In this document: piece by piece, positions 1-11,659 of the stretch
Layout: each line of letters opens with the position of its first letter
Position numbering within the stretch: the first letter of the stretch is position 1
NCBI GenBank assembly: GCA_018873245.2
Contig: JAEMBT020000007.1
Location: forward strand, 3,281,129-3,345,128
Direction: 5' to 3'
Source of the DNA: Archegozetes longisetosus
Lineage: Eukaryota; Arthropoda; Arachnida; Sarcoptiformes; Trhypochthoniidae
DNA length: 64,000 bases
Translations under genes and position numbers: made by a program
The notes under the pieces: generated by a model
Told to the model about the DNA's origin: nothing
Seen by the model: only the letters and a program-made list of their open reading frames with translations
Database searches by the model: none

Positions 1-321
1 TTCAATTTGATTTAATCGAATTAATTAAATTTATTAATTTGATCAAATCAAATCGCATTGTAATGATCAAATTTTGTTTTTGATAATAAAAAATAACTTT
101 TGACGTAATTTACATCTATATTCAAAATCAAAGGTTACATAATACATAAATCGATACATGACACACACATAGTACACAACTGACATATGCAATATAAAAT
201 AAAAAGACAAAACTTTCCATTGACTACTAATCACTAATGGTCAGTACAACTAATGAGTCATACTGATATTTGCTAACAAAATTATGTATAAAAGGAAGCT
301 CTACCATTGAAATATTTTCTT
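1..321. other. AT-rich sequence, no gene seen
   Basis: I see no open reading frame, repeat or RNA gene here. The stretch is plain AT-rich DNA leading into a minisatellite. Confidence 0.5.
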
Positions 322-437
322 GAGGCTGAATTGCCCGGAGCTGAATAGTCTTAGGGCTGAATTGTCTGGGGCTGAATTGCTGGGGCTGAATTGCTGGGGC
401 TGAATTGTCTGGGGCTGAATTGCTGGGGCTGAATTGA
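322..437 (+). repeat. Minisatellite, about 15-18 bp unit
   Basis: At least seven head-to-tail copies of a GC-richer unit of the form GGGGCTGAATTG with 3-6 variable bases (CT, TCT and similar) occur here. Outer copies are more diverged than central ones, as expected for a short tandem array evolving by slippage. No reading frame runs through it. Confidence 0.85.
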
Positions 438-883
438 CATGGAACCGCTTGAGGGAAATCTCTTCAATTCTAAGCTGAAATAAAAGGTATTAAAACGATT
501 TTATTTACTTTATAAGTCTCGGTCATTACAATTTGATTAAGATAGAAATTACTCAGTATTATTCAACTTTAGTATATTTGAATAAGCGATTTTTACATAA
601 AAAGTATAGGCCATGTAAATATTGATTAATAGTTAAAAGTATAATCGACTATGAGTGCTTGTGATTAATGGAGGACATTAATATAATCTACTTTAAACAA
701 ATATAAGTTGGGCCTTTTTATTGAAACACCAGTATAGGAGAACTTCCCTCAAGCATTAAAGTTCTCATTTGTATCTTTTTGTATAACTTGTTCATCACAT
801 GTGAGTCAATAAATATCAACTATATTTATCAATCGTGAATCGAGTGTTGATTTTTATTCTGAAAATTTGAGTTAACACTCAAA

Positions 884-1127
884 CTATACTTAAGCTATTT
901 TTTCCACTGATAGTCGTCATCAAGTCTGGAAGGGGGATAACTACTGCATGACAAGAGAAGGATCGCAGGTTTTCATCCAAGAAATCTTGTGATTTGAAAG
1001 TAGGTCTAAATTTTGCCCAGAGATGAACACCTGTTTAGCCACCCCTTATTTGTTACACATTTTGTTTTTAATCCTTTCCAGACTTGATGACGACTATCCA
1101 GTGGAAAAAACAGCTTAATTATAGTTC
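884..1127. mobile_element. MITE with about 48-bp inverted ends
   Basis: The left arm (884-932) and right arm (1077-1127) are near-perfect reverse complements sharing the core TTCCACTG...AGTCGTCATCAAGTCTGGAA. The roughly 145-bp interior has no coding potential. Size and structure fit a non-autonomous DNA transposon. I could not define a convincing target-site duplication, so the superfamily is open. Confidence 0.7.
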
Positions 1128-1227
1128 TCTGCTTAATAATATTCAATTCTTATGCTGTCCCTAACTTTTTATCTGTACGCATCAGGGATTAATGTAAAAC
1201 TATTTGACGTGAGCTGTATTTCATTGC

Positions 1228-1427
1228 TAAAGACGCTAGAAACAGGAACATCCTATTTTTGTCGATGTCATAAAATCATCGGGAATAGACATCAGGACGC
1301 CCAATGAGTCTATGATTGTCGAAAAAAAGTATTTCAATGATTGTGGACTCATTGGACATCCTGACGTCTATTCCCGATGATTTTATGACATCGACAAAAA
1401 AGCAAGTTCCCATTTCTAGCGTCTTTA
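1228..1427. mobile_element. TA-flanked hairpin MITE (196 bp)
   Basis: The element 1230-1425 is almost one long palindrome: arms of about 85-90 bp around a short loop near 1320. It is flanked by TA on both sides (1228-1229 and 1426-1427), the duplication expected of Tc1/mariner-type insertion. A transcript would fold into a long double-stranded hairpin. Confidence 0.75.
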
Positions 1428-3250
1428 CTCATTACAGGATACTAGGAACAACTAAGCCTTCTTTCCCTTCATAAGTTAACACCTTTGAAGAGAGTTAACA
1501 CAAAATCTGATGGCTTTAACTTTTGGAAGCTATCTATTGTAATTAACACAACTTCTCAAAAAGTCTGTTTTGAATGCTATTCAATTTTCTTGATTCATAA
1601 TTAAAAACATTTATTCTTTCAAAGATTACTATTATTGCAATTTAGTTTTACTGTTGGTTGAGATTTCAACTAAAAATATGAATAACGTTCTCAGATAAAA
1701 ATCCGCAAAAAGTTTACAAACTTTTAAAAGTATTTTGAGCTTAAAAAGATATGTTATTTATATATCAAATAAAAGAGAATTTACTATTCTCTATAACAGT
1801 GAAAGATTTTTATAAATATTCATATAAAGAAAAGTGTTACATAATTTTAAAGCGAATAACCTCGAAAAAGTGTTTGGAAATTTTCGTTTTAAAAACTGAC
1901 ATCATTCAAAATTTCTAGAATCATCAGAATTTATAGTTCAGATATAAGGGAATATAAATTATCGAAAATATTAACAAAATTTATTTCAAGTTACCTTAAA
2001 AATGGTCGTCAAACTTATCAAAGAAATATAAGGATAACCCTAAGAAAAGTGACTGCAATTTTGCATCGATTAAGTTAAAAATTAAAATTTTTCTATAATA
2101 TTATAAGTATAATATTGATGATCATTTAACAATGAAAGAAAAGATAAAATATTCAGCATAGTAAAAAAGAGAGACAAAAATCGAAGCGCATCGATGAAGT
2201 TGTTGTCTCGATTTTGGTCTATCTAAGGAGTCTCTTTTCGGTCGCTCCCCGATTCTAAACCATACCGAAACATACATCATTGGAAAGCTCTCGACGAGAC
2301 GAGCACTTTGATACTCAATACAAGTACTTTTGATCAAAAGATTGATCACAAAATGCCCCTAAATTAATCATTAGTTATCAAGAAATATCAAAATTTATCA
2401 TTAAAAATGAAAAAACCTAATAGTTACTTATTAATAAATTACATAAAATTATTGTGAAATAACTGATAAGAGAGGATAAAATTTTAAAATTTTTATATAA
2501 TTTTAAATTATATTCATTTCCATTACACTTTTAGGGGTATCCTTGCAAAAAGTGGTATCGTAGCCAAACACTCGCTCATATTTTTAAATAAAAATTACCC
2601 TTTAATAATCAATAATTGGTTTAAGTTTTAGCCAAATTTTGACTATATATTATAATTATTTTATTATTTTACAATCAATTCAAATTTGTGCGGATTTTTA
2701 TCCGAGTACGTTAAGTTTAACGTTTATTGACAATTTCAAAAGCTCCTGAACTTCATTTTTATTTATAAAGTTAAAACTCAATTATAAAATTCCAAAATTA
2801 AGAGAAATAATCAGAAAAACCTTTGGTTTTAAATATTCATCAGTATTTCAAAATTTTATATAATCTCATTTAAGTTTTATCCTAATCAGTTTATAACTTA
2901 TTTGAAACAAAGGGCTGTTTTTTTAACTCCAACTATGAATTGCATAAGCTTAGCATGTGAATTTTGACACAAACTATGTTTCATAACCACATTTACGGAC
3001 ATAAAACTTAGGCAATGAGAAAAATGTTACAAAATATCAATCGATAAGTAGTAATCATCAGAATTTTCTTGTGTCAGACCTTATCTTAAGTACTAATATT
3101 TTTGGCATTGTTATTTTATGCAATGTATTTGAAAATTTTGGGAACAACAAATTAATTTTAATATGAAAGCATTGATAATGAAATGACTAGCTTATTATTG
3201 TCTGAGAGTATAGCTAACAGTAACCAGCTGCGAATATAAACTGAACAAAT
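1428..3250. other. Intergenic, no gene seen
   Basis: AT-rich DNA between the hairpin element and the GMC gene promoter. Short open frames here lack family motifs and splice context, so I treat them as chance. Confidence 0.5.
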
Positions 3251-3251
3251 T

Positions 3252-3260
3252 TATAAATAG
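3252..3260 (+). promoter_or_regulatory. TATA box of the GMC oxidoreductase gene
   Basis: TATAAATAG lies 61 bases upstream of the predicted start codon, placing transcription start near 3283 and leaving a short 5' leader. The position and match to the metazoan consensus are good; this is an inference from sequence only. Confidence 0.6.
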
Positions 3261-3320
3261 AGTTGCGTAAAGTCACAGATATTAGCTCAGAATCACAGCA
3301 TTCGATTCATAGCTAACAAC

Positions 3321-6300
3321 ATGACTCTTCCACTACTAGCCCTTCAATTGTTAACGATCGCAAACATAACAACCGAAAGACAAGCAGTTTTTCAAAGTCT
3401 TACACATCGAACTCATGTCGACCAGAACTATGATTTTGTGGTGATCGGCGCTGGAACTGCTGGATCTGTAGTAGCCTCAAGACTAAGTGAAAATCCTAAA
3501 CATCATGTTTTGCTTATTGAGGCCGGGGATGCAGAATCGGTTCAGTCGGATATACCCGCAATGTTTCACATGACCTTTTATGACAAACATATGGACGATT
3601 ATCATTATAAGACTGCACCACAAACTTCTTCGATGAATAGACAGTTTGAAATTACAAGAGGCAAATGGTTGGGCGGATGTTCTGGAAATAATGGTATTTA
3701 TTGATAGATTTCTATTTCTCACGTTAATTACGAATTGAGTTCCAAATATACTTTGGGTTGTTATAAAACATTTGTTTTAAAATAATACCCTCAAACGTTT
3801 AAGAAATAACTTAAGACATTCTTTTGCACCAGCCTTTTATAGCAGGTGTCAAAATAATGTTTTATATATTTTATGATATACTACGAGCATTAGTTTTTAG
3901 GAAAATTTATTTTAAATTAGAATAAAAAACGGTATAAAGCGATCAGATCTGAAGAAAGATAAATTACTATATAAATCGAGCGCTTTAGGTTATCTCTGAG
4001 AGAAGATTTTGAAGTATTTTCTGCTCGAATCTTCGATAACAAAGTATTTTACACTTTATGACTAAAAAAATGCCGAAAACAAATTTTTCGATTTTTCTCT
4101 CGAAATAACATGCAATATATGTTCTGAGGGCTTAAAAACAATTTAAAAACTGTTATAATATTTTAGGATATTTTTAAGTATCTTAAAACAATTTCTTTAT
4201 TTTCTGAAAAATTTTCGATTTTAGTTAGCCCTAAATATATTAATCAAGGATAGTATAGGTTTGAATTGGTTTTTGAATTGTAAAAGGCTTATCAAACTTT
4301 GAGCACTATAAGATACGACGCTTCTATGAGAATTAGCTGGCTTATTTTTAGTCTTGTAGATGATCCGATCTACCATCCTATAGCTTGATTTTCGATAGTG
4401 TCACAAATAAAAAATTATTAGTTTTCTACAGCCTTATTTTTTTCAAAATTCTTAATATGAAAATTTTGAAATTCTGGCCCTAATAAACTCAAAATTCCGA
4501 CTATGTCACTAGTTAAAAGTTTAAATACGCTCGTTATTTCAAATAGTTTTCAATTTTGAGGACCAGGGAACTTAGAAAAACTTGAGTTTATTTCTTTATC
4601 TACAAGTTGACTATTGGATTATTTATATTGAATTGTAACGAGGTTAGAAAGGAATAAAATATTTGCTCAAAATTTCCTTAAGCTTTGGCATACATTCGCG
4701 GAAATAAACGTGTATACGATGAATGGGCACAACATTACGGGGCCACGGGTTGGTCCTATGTAGATGTTACATCTACTTACATGAAATTCGAGAGACAAAC
4801 AGATCCAGAAATACTATCCAAACACAAAGCATATCATGGTAGCGAAGGACCAGTGTATATAAGATCACCGAAACAGACAAAGCTAGAAATGGATTGGTTC
4901 AAAACTCTCGAAAACTCTGGCTATAAAATCATGGATGACATAAACAGTCCTGACTTTGGTGACAAAAATGTAGGAATGATTCAACAAACTATACATAACG
5001 GTCGAAGACTATCAACAGCAAGTGCTTATCTCGAGCCTCATAGAGATCGCAAGAATTTGCATATCATTACTAATAGTACGGCGACTAAAATCTTGTTTGA
5101 AGATAAAACTCATCACAAAAGAGTGACTGGAGTCGAATTTAATAAAGGTGGAAGTGTTTTTAAAGTTCACGTCAATAGGGAAGTGATTGTCTCCGCGGGT
5201 GCTATCGCTTCGCCACAACTACTAATGCTGTCGGGAATTGGCGTTAAAAGTCATTTAGAATCATTGGGCATTCATGTTATCGAAGATCTACCCGTCGGTA
5301 ATAATCTTCATGATGGACTTCAGGCTTACTTCAATGTTCGATCGCAGCCATTTAAAGACAGTGATTTTGAGAAAGGACTTAAGAATTTATTAACATTTGA
5401 GAATATGTATGAGTTTTATACGTCAGGCACTGGCCCGCTGTCTGTTATGAATTTACATACGGCTTGGTTCAATACTAAACATAATAATAGGACCGACTGG
5501 CCTGACGCAGCCATCAAGTCATCTATGAATTTGTTAAGCGATGGACAAAACATCATACAGAATATGGACGTTGGAATTCAGATATTGAAACCTAAAAGCA
5601 GAGGTATACTTATTGAGTGTTCGATTTCAGGTGACTTTCACTCCTCTTTGTCGTGAATCGCACTAACAATTGAAAGTCGAGTCGAAGTTTTCTCAGTGAG
5701 CATTTAACTTAAGTTATACTACTAAAGCATCATTTTTTAACAGTAGTAAAAATTTGAATTGCAACAGTATAAGAGTTAGAATAAGCTAAACTAAGAAATT
5801 AGTCTATTTTGCTGAAATCCCTGTAAGTTGCGAAATGCGCACGATTGAGAGTTAAGCTAGTGTTTTTCGTGATGATCGCTCACCCAAACTTCACAAATAT
5901 TGTTCGTCAGTACAATTCACAACAATATAGGAGTAAAAGTCAACTAAAGTATAATTGCTATTGGTTTCCAATTAATTGAATAATTTATCTAATTTTAAGG
6001 AACAATAAGATTGAAAACAACTAACCCTTTAGATCAACCTATAATCGATCCTCAATATCATTCTCATCCGGAAGACATCAAATCAATGGCAGGAGCTTTT
6101 AGAGAATTAGAACGTATTGCTAGATCTTCAGAACAGTTCAAAAGTTTGGCAAATTTTAGCTCCAGTTGTAAACCGTGCACAATATCTGAAACTAATGATT
6201 GTGAAGAACACTTTCAATGTTTAGCTAAAGAATTGTCGTATCCTTGTCTACACATAGCTGGAAGTTGTCGAATGGGTTCTGCATCTGATCCAAACGCTGT

Positions 6301-6454
6301 GGTCGATGAAAGACTGAGAGTTCGTGGTATTGAACGTCTCCGAGTCATTGATGCGTCAATTATGCCACAGAATACAGAGCCTGGAACTTATACTCCGACT
6401 ATTATGGTCGGAGAAAAAGGCGCACAACTAGTAATAGAAGATAATAAAGTTTAG
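3321..6454 (+). CDS. GMC-family FAD oxidoreductase (glucose-dehydrogenase type), 3 exons
   Basis: Exons 3321-3693, 4683-5603 and 6000-6454 join (phase 1 at both junctions, GT-AG introns of 989 and 396 bp) to give 582 residues, a normal length for insect-type GMC proteins. Seen in order: a weak hydrophobic N-terminus; the Rossmann FAD motif GAGTAG (43-48); the first GMC signature, RGKWLGG (113-119) running across the first splice site into NNALAYIRGN; the second signature GAIASPQLL (297-305); and the C-terminal substrate half with LKPKSRGTI, catalytic-type His516 in CLHIAGSCRMG, and DASIMP. The second catalytic position, usually Asn or His, reads Tyr (562). GMC enzymes oxidise alcohols or sugars with FAD; the substrate here is unknown. 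The region before KPKSRG looks about 20 residues shorter than in typical insect relatives. A TATA box lies upstream and AATAAA at 6502. Confidence 0.9.
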
Positions 6455-6501
6455 AATTGATCCTGAATTTCTTCTCAACTTGTATTAAAGTCTGTTTATT
6501 T

Positions 6502-6507
6502 AATAAA
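6502..6507 (+). promoter_or_regulatory. Poly(A) signal of the GMC gene
   Basis: AATAAA lies 48 bases after the stop codon on the coding strand, a good position for the 3' end of this transcript. Confidence 0.6.
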
Positions 6508-6673
6508 ATTTTCTTAATTGTTTTAGAATTTTATTTAAACTCTGATTAGTATAATACATAAAATATAAGTAAATCTGAAGAGTCTTTAATGAGTATTAGC
6601 TTTTAATATAATTGAGGACTACTTAACGACTAATTGAGTTAGAATTTAAGGTAGACTCATGGTTAATGAGAAG

Positions 6674-7030
6674 TCAATCACATATTTGGAAAAGGCAACA
6701 AATAATAAAAGCATTTTTATCACAACAATTTTTGCAGAACTGACTAGAATTTTCACAAATTTTACAAAAATTAGAAAATCTATTTATACAACTAGAACAA
6801 AAACAGCTATCAAGGGCTTTTTCATAACCATTTGATGATTGAGTGCAGTTTTCATTGAGTTTTGGTCCATTTTTTGACAATTGATTAGCGAAAGATTTCG
6901 GTTGTTCGGTGATTATAGTTTCGGATTCACTGGTCGCTAATGTTTGATGATTTTCAGAGACCGGGCGCAGAACTGGTGAAGACATGGCTTTTTGATATGA
7001 TTGATTGCGGATGTGTTTCATTGTTATCAT
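6674..7030 (-). CDS. Small protein with Cys-rich C-terminal tail, unknown family
   Basis: A single open frame of 118 residues starts at an ATG at 7030. Residues 1-70 are polar and low-complexity (Ser, Asn, Gln, Lys, Thr), with no signal peptide. The last 45 or so residues carry about a dozen cysteines, beginning with the pattern CFCSSC and ending ICCLFQICD. I do not recognise the family. It faces a second gene of the same design at 8101 across a 1.07-kb gap, and a third lies at 52537, so the three may form a family. The tail could bind metal, form disulphides or be acylated; no motif decides between these. It could still be a chance frame, but the repeated architecture argues for a gene. Confidence 0.5.
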   Translation of the reverse strand: MITMKHIRNQSYQKAMSSPVLRPVSENHQTLATSESETIITEQPKSFANQLSKNGPKLNENCTQSSNGYEKALDSCFCSSCINRFSNFCKICENSSQFCKNCCDKNAFIICCLFQICD

Positions 7031-8100
7031 TGAATTTATTGAAATAAGACTTCAAAATATTTGAGTTCCAATAGATTCCAGCCATAGCCTTGACTACAGT
7101 TACTCGGGAGCTAAATGAAAATTAATAATTAATACATTTTATCCATTGTTTACAAAAATGTTTAGTAAGCAATTTTTTAAGCCTTTAATAATTTAGTAAG
7201 GAATGAAAGCTCAAATATTTCGTGCAGTTAAGCTGTTAGATTTAACTGGAGCTAAAAAGTCTTGACTCTGAGCTTTAGTTTATTGATAATTGAGTCATAA
7301 TAGTTATCTTGCCTGCGATATAAATCAGTTATTTTCTGAAGTTGTTTCATGTCATGGCCCACTAGTGAACCGTAAAAAGCAATCTGTAAACCACCGGTCT
7401 AAACCCTATTCTAGAAGTTTTAATTTGCAGTCAATATAGAATTTGTCGACTGCTCAACTTACCACTCTTGAATAGAAGTAATTCAATTACATAACAGGTT
7501 TTATTAGCATACGAACCAATGCTAAAGGTTACGACTTATATTCCCAATTATGGACAAGTATAAGCTTATGGACAAAAATTTCCAATCAAATAACCTTGTT
7601 GGATAAATTATTTCAGTATGAGTCAGTAAATTAGCCCCAATTCCTACGAATTAAAAATATAGATTAAAGGAATGTCAAATATTTAATGAAATATAGTCAA
7701 GAAATAAATGACTTAATAAATAATTTATAAGTTTCTATGATATTATTAATATTAAATACAAAAATATGATAACCAGTCACTAAAATGATAACAGACATGA
7801 GAAATCTCTCAAATTAAACAGCACATAAAATAATAAAATTAAAGGAAAATATAGTCAGTATTACCTTAAATGAAGTCAGTTATCAACTAAGAGACTAAGC
7901 CTAATTTAATAAGAGATAAATACAAGTAAAAGAGGTTAACCTTAAAAGCTCATGACGTGTAGACAAACATACTATCAGTAATTGAACTAGCAGATAATTT
8001 TCGTATCAAATTTCTTTGTGTTAGCTTAAATAAATCAGAAACAGAACAGGTCAGGAACAAGCGTCATTTATTTAACTAAGAACTATAATTTACGCTCAAA
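7031..8100. other. Divergent intergenic region
   Basis: This AT-rich gap separates two head-to-head Cys-tail genes and would hold both promoters. I see no clear TATA box or repeat in it. Confidence 0.4.
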
Positions 8101-8454
8101 ATGGTGACAACTTCGTTGACTTCTTTACATATAAGTGATGCAAAACTATCTCCAAAAAAATCGCATTCATATCCAGAAGACATTCATGTAGAAAGTTACG
8201 AAAAGTTTTTGACTAAGACTGAAACTGGTTTTATTACTAGTAGTAACTCAAAAGTTTCTATCTGTTGTGAGGAGATCAACGATGAATTGAATGAATCGAA
8301 TCTTATGATTAACCGATTGAAGAATTGCATACTTTGCCCATTCAATTGTTTGTATCAATTTTTGGATTATTTTTTTCAAATCCCAGCCTGTATTTGTTTC
8401 TCAACTATAATGTGTCTGTTCTGTTGCGGTGCTGTTAGGATAAGATGCAAATAA
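8101..8454 (+). CDS. Small protein with Cys-rich C-terminal tail, unknown family
   Basis: A single exon encodes 117 residues from an ATG preceded by CTCAAA. The N-terminal 55 residues are polar and Ser/Lys-rich without a signal peptide. From about residue 59 the chain has paired cysteines (ICCEE), then a hydrophobic, Cys-rich segment (NCILCPFNC, PACICF, MCLFCCGAVRIRCK). The hydrophobic tail may be membrane-associated, possibly through acylated cysteines; that is inference. Its layout matches the minus-strand gene at 6674-7030 and the gene at 52537-53076. No known domain is recognised. Confidence 0.5.
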   Translation: MVTTSLTSLHISDAKLSPKKSHSYPEDIHVESYEKFLTKTETGFITSSNSKVSICCEEINDELNESNLMINRLKNCILCPFNCLYQFLDYFFQIPACICFSTIMCLFCCGAVRIRCK

Positions 8455-9847
8455 CAATTTTCTTGGTATTAAAATGTATTTATATAAATTATTGTTAATC
8501 AAAATTTTTTCAAATTATTACATAAAACATCAACTCTATTAAAATTTTTGATCTACTCTGCATTTGTCATTGCTATAAGACTTCTTATAATAAGAAAAAT
8601 TATCTTAGGTTTTTAATTAATATATGTATCATTTTGTAAAGAATAAACCTAGTTTTGGTTTTACAATTTTTGTTAAGGTTTATCTTCAATATCAGGATTC
8701 AAATTATTTTTCAGGAAAAAATTAAAGAGTAGATTAATTCGTTAGTTGCCATAAAAGTTTGTTTTCGATGTGGAATAACTACTTAACAAAAATGTTAGGA
8801 ACGCAGTTGAAAAAAGTTTAGAATTAAATTTCAATACTTTTATTTACCATAACGCTCAAAGATTAAATTCATACTCAACATTCTTATTGATTGAGACTCA
8901 ATCCCAACATATTTGTTCAAGTAGTTATACTGTATTTCTTTTGCGAAATCCGCGAATATGGTCTAACCTTGTGTCAAGATCTAAACTAACAAAATATCTA
9001 ACTAACTCTATCAATTCATAACTTATTCAATATTTCTCATGTTTATCACTATCAACTTTATTTAAATCGTCAATGAATGCATCCAGTCGAGCTCTTTCGG
9101 ATATAATAATGAAATTCTTTATAATCAGTGATTCAAAACTTCTAATGAACTAATTTTGATATTTGGTATACGTTCATTTAGGTATTCATTAGTTTGCAAT
9201 GACTCGATTAAGTTATCACTAAGGAAGTGACTTTTCGTTGATAAAAGCAGTCTGAGCGGTCGGTAATCGGTGGTAAAAATATCAAAAATCGGTAGTTAAA
9301 TTGGTTATTATTAGGAATGTAAATTAGTCTAAATTAAAATATAGCGTACAATGACTTATAAAAGGCATTATTTTTCATTGAGAATAGAGTTGTATTTTAT
9401 AATGTTAAGCAATACAATGTTTCTGGTAATAAACTTTGTCTTCGATCGTTTAAAATATTTTTACATTGTGAGAATGATCTTTCGACATCAAATGAAACAA
9501 GAGGTACATACATAAAATGATTTCTAAAATAGCAACTTGTAAGATATAATGCTTTTAAAACACTTATAGTTGTGACAAAAGGGGTTCGAAAACAATAAAC
9601 AATTAATCAAAATATGGGCCTTTTTATTTTAATGTTAGTTAAATAAATTTTTAGGCTCATATTGAGTGACGGATCGTCATTTCTTAAATCGTTTTACATG
9701 ACATAAATTGTGTTCTATATCTTTATTTTACTTTTGAGATAAAACAAAACACTGATAAAGTCAGAGCATTTATATGTATATAAATGGAATTATGAATAGT
9801 TGCAAACTATTTCTTCAATGCTTTTCTGAGAATTATGGTATAAGTTT
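8455..9847. other. Intergenic, no gene seen
   Basis: Mostly AT-rich with no coding signal. Around 9250-9300 there is a short GC-richer run (GCGGTCGGTAATCGGTGG) resembling the host sequence near 10110-10160, possibly the worn end of an old element. Confidence 0.4.
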
Positions 9848-9855
9848 ATCAAAAC

Positions 9856-10058
9856 AGTCGCACCCTGTTCACCGATGAGTCTTTTTTATATAAAACTCGT
9901 CAAATTTTCTATTTATCTCGATTTCAACTGTTTTATTAGGTTAGACTATATTAGGTTAGGTTAGTTTACGTTATGTTATGTTATGCTAGGTTAGATTTGA
10001 TTGCAGATAAAAAGCATTTTGTCAGTCTTTAAGATGTCAGTGAACAGAGCCACACCCT
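9856..10058. mobile_element. hAT-type MITE, 203 bp, 8-bp target duplication
   Basis: The element is flanked by an exact 8-bp duplication ATCAAAAC (9848-9855 and 10059-10066), the size made by hAT transposases. Its ends are imperfect inverted repeats sharing CTGTTCAC near each tip. The interior includes a TTAGG-like run at 9935-9997. No coding capacity. Confidence 0.55.
9935..9997 (+). repeat. Degenerate TTAGG/TTATG-like repeat tract
   Basis: Repeated TTAGG, TTATG and related 5-mers, including ATTAGGTTAGGTTAG, form a short tract inside the small hAT-type element. TTAGG is the ancestral arthropod telomere unit, but this degenerate interstitial tract need not be telomeric. Confidence 0.6.
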
Positions 10059-10158
10059 ATCAAAACCGACACGAAACAGGTACAAACAGTTAAGTGGGTT
10101 CTTAAGTTCAAAATCAGTTTTATCCGGTGGCAAAGTATAAATCGGTAAAAACCGGTTG

Positions 10159-10362
10159 GGTGGGGATGTATCAGTATAGCACCAAATAGTAAAATCTCTA
10201 AAATAGGGCTATTGCACTCGTCTGACTAACGTATTGATCATTTACTTGATCAAATCTTAAATAAGATTTGTAAGTTTAGATCCTAAATTCAGACTTTTTA
10301 ATGAAATAAGTCTCTAAAACTTTTGGGGTAATTTACTGGCGCTATACTGATACATCCCCACC
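10159..10362. mobile_element. hAT-type MITE, 204 bp, perfect 22-bp TIRs
   Basis: The ends are perfect 22-bp inverted repeats starting GGTGGGGATGTATCAGTATA. The element is flanked by an exact 8-bp duplication ACCGGTTG (10151-10158 and 10363-10370). This is a clean hAT-like insertion signature, and the intact ends suggest it is fairly young. The interior is non-coding. Confidence 0.85.
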
Positions 10363-10370
10363 ACCGGTTG

Positions 10371-11125
10371 AATAGAATTCTATATTTGAAATCTAAAAGA
10401 CATAACTTGAACTAATTTTGATGATTACCCAAGATAACTATTGAGGAAAAAAACAAATTTCACCGAAAAGTCACTGCTCTAGTTATCGCTTAAGTTTAAA
10501 CTGAGTTATATGAAAAATTAGAGATTAATTTTGATTCTTTAATGTTTCTCGTATGTTATTTCTCCAAGATAGTTTGGTCTAAGGGCTATACTATTGAATT
10601 CGTACTCATAATCTCTCTTATTCCCATAGCACTTTTACTTTAAAGCGGAACACCAATACTCTTGTGATTACGTATGAGTGATTTCAAATTATAAAATGCT
10701 ATACGATAGCATATCTAAAATAGTTTGACTAGAAAACAATCTACCTGCAGTGAAGTCGCATTACAATCAACTGCTGTTATAGATAACAAAAATCTAAGCC
10801 CTCGCCCTTTACGCATAGACGTAACGCTAATATATTTAACAACCGTTACAGTTAAGTTCCGATATAGTTAAGTAGTTCTATATGTATCTAAGTGGTCAAC
10901 TATAATGGGACTTTACTGTATATCATTGTTTCCTCTATATACATAATTACTTCTCATTTTATATTTGAAATTTTAAACAATTTTACTATTTACAACTAGT
11001 GTTCTTTATGTATCATTAAAATATAATCTTTCAGACAAATAAGTATATGCTATGATTAACATATGCATGAGTTGAGTGTATTGGTGTATAGCTTCGTAAC
11101 AGCGTCATTTTCATGACGTTTCTAT
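10371..11125. other. Intergenic, no gene seen
   Basis: I find no supported gene, RNA or repeat structure in this AT-rich stretch. Confidence 0.4.
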
Positions 11126-11659
11126 TAGAGGTGACAATCGGGACGATTCTTAGGTCCCGATTCCGTTCCGTTCCCCTTTCTAAAATCCCGACCTTATCCC
11201 CTCTCGAATCAACAAAAACGTGTCCCGAAAATTTTAAATATTTTAAAAAGCAAATCGTTTCCCAATTAAAGTGAACTAGTTAAAAAATTGAATTATCACA
11301 AAATATAATCAGTTTTAGTACAAGTTTTGTATTATGAATGTAGTTAATGCCAATGAAGACAAGCGACAGATTTATTTACATTTAAAACGTGCGATCAAGT
11401 ATTTGACCAAAAACTGCTTGCAATTAGAATATTAGTTTTAGTATTTTTTTAAAGGTCTGTTATCGATAAGAATATTGAAACTTGAACATTGTTATAGCAC
11501 TAATATAAGTATATTAAAAACTAAATTAGTTTTCGAGATTTTTCTAATAATTTTTAAAAATCTCGACTCCGTCCTGAGCATTTTATTAAATTCCCAATCC
11601 TGTCCTTCCCGACTTTGTAGGCCGAATCCCAATTCCATCCCATCCTGACGCCATCTCTA
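11126..11659. mobile_element. Decayed hAT-like non-autonomous element
   Basis: The ends TAGAGGTGAC and (reverse complement) TAGAGATGGC are typical of hAT tips. GC-rich subterminal runs of TCCCGA and related words sit inside both ends. The flanks GTTTCTAT and ATTTCTAC agree at 6 of 8 positions, consistent with a worn 8-bp duplication. No transposase frame remains. Confidence 0.5.

Noticed and set aside
2122-2349. Minus-strand 75-residue open frame
   Set aside because: No motif, no promoter or poly(A) context, ordinary AT-rich chance frame.
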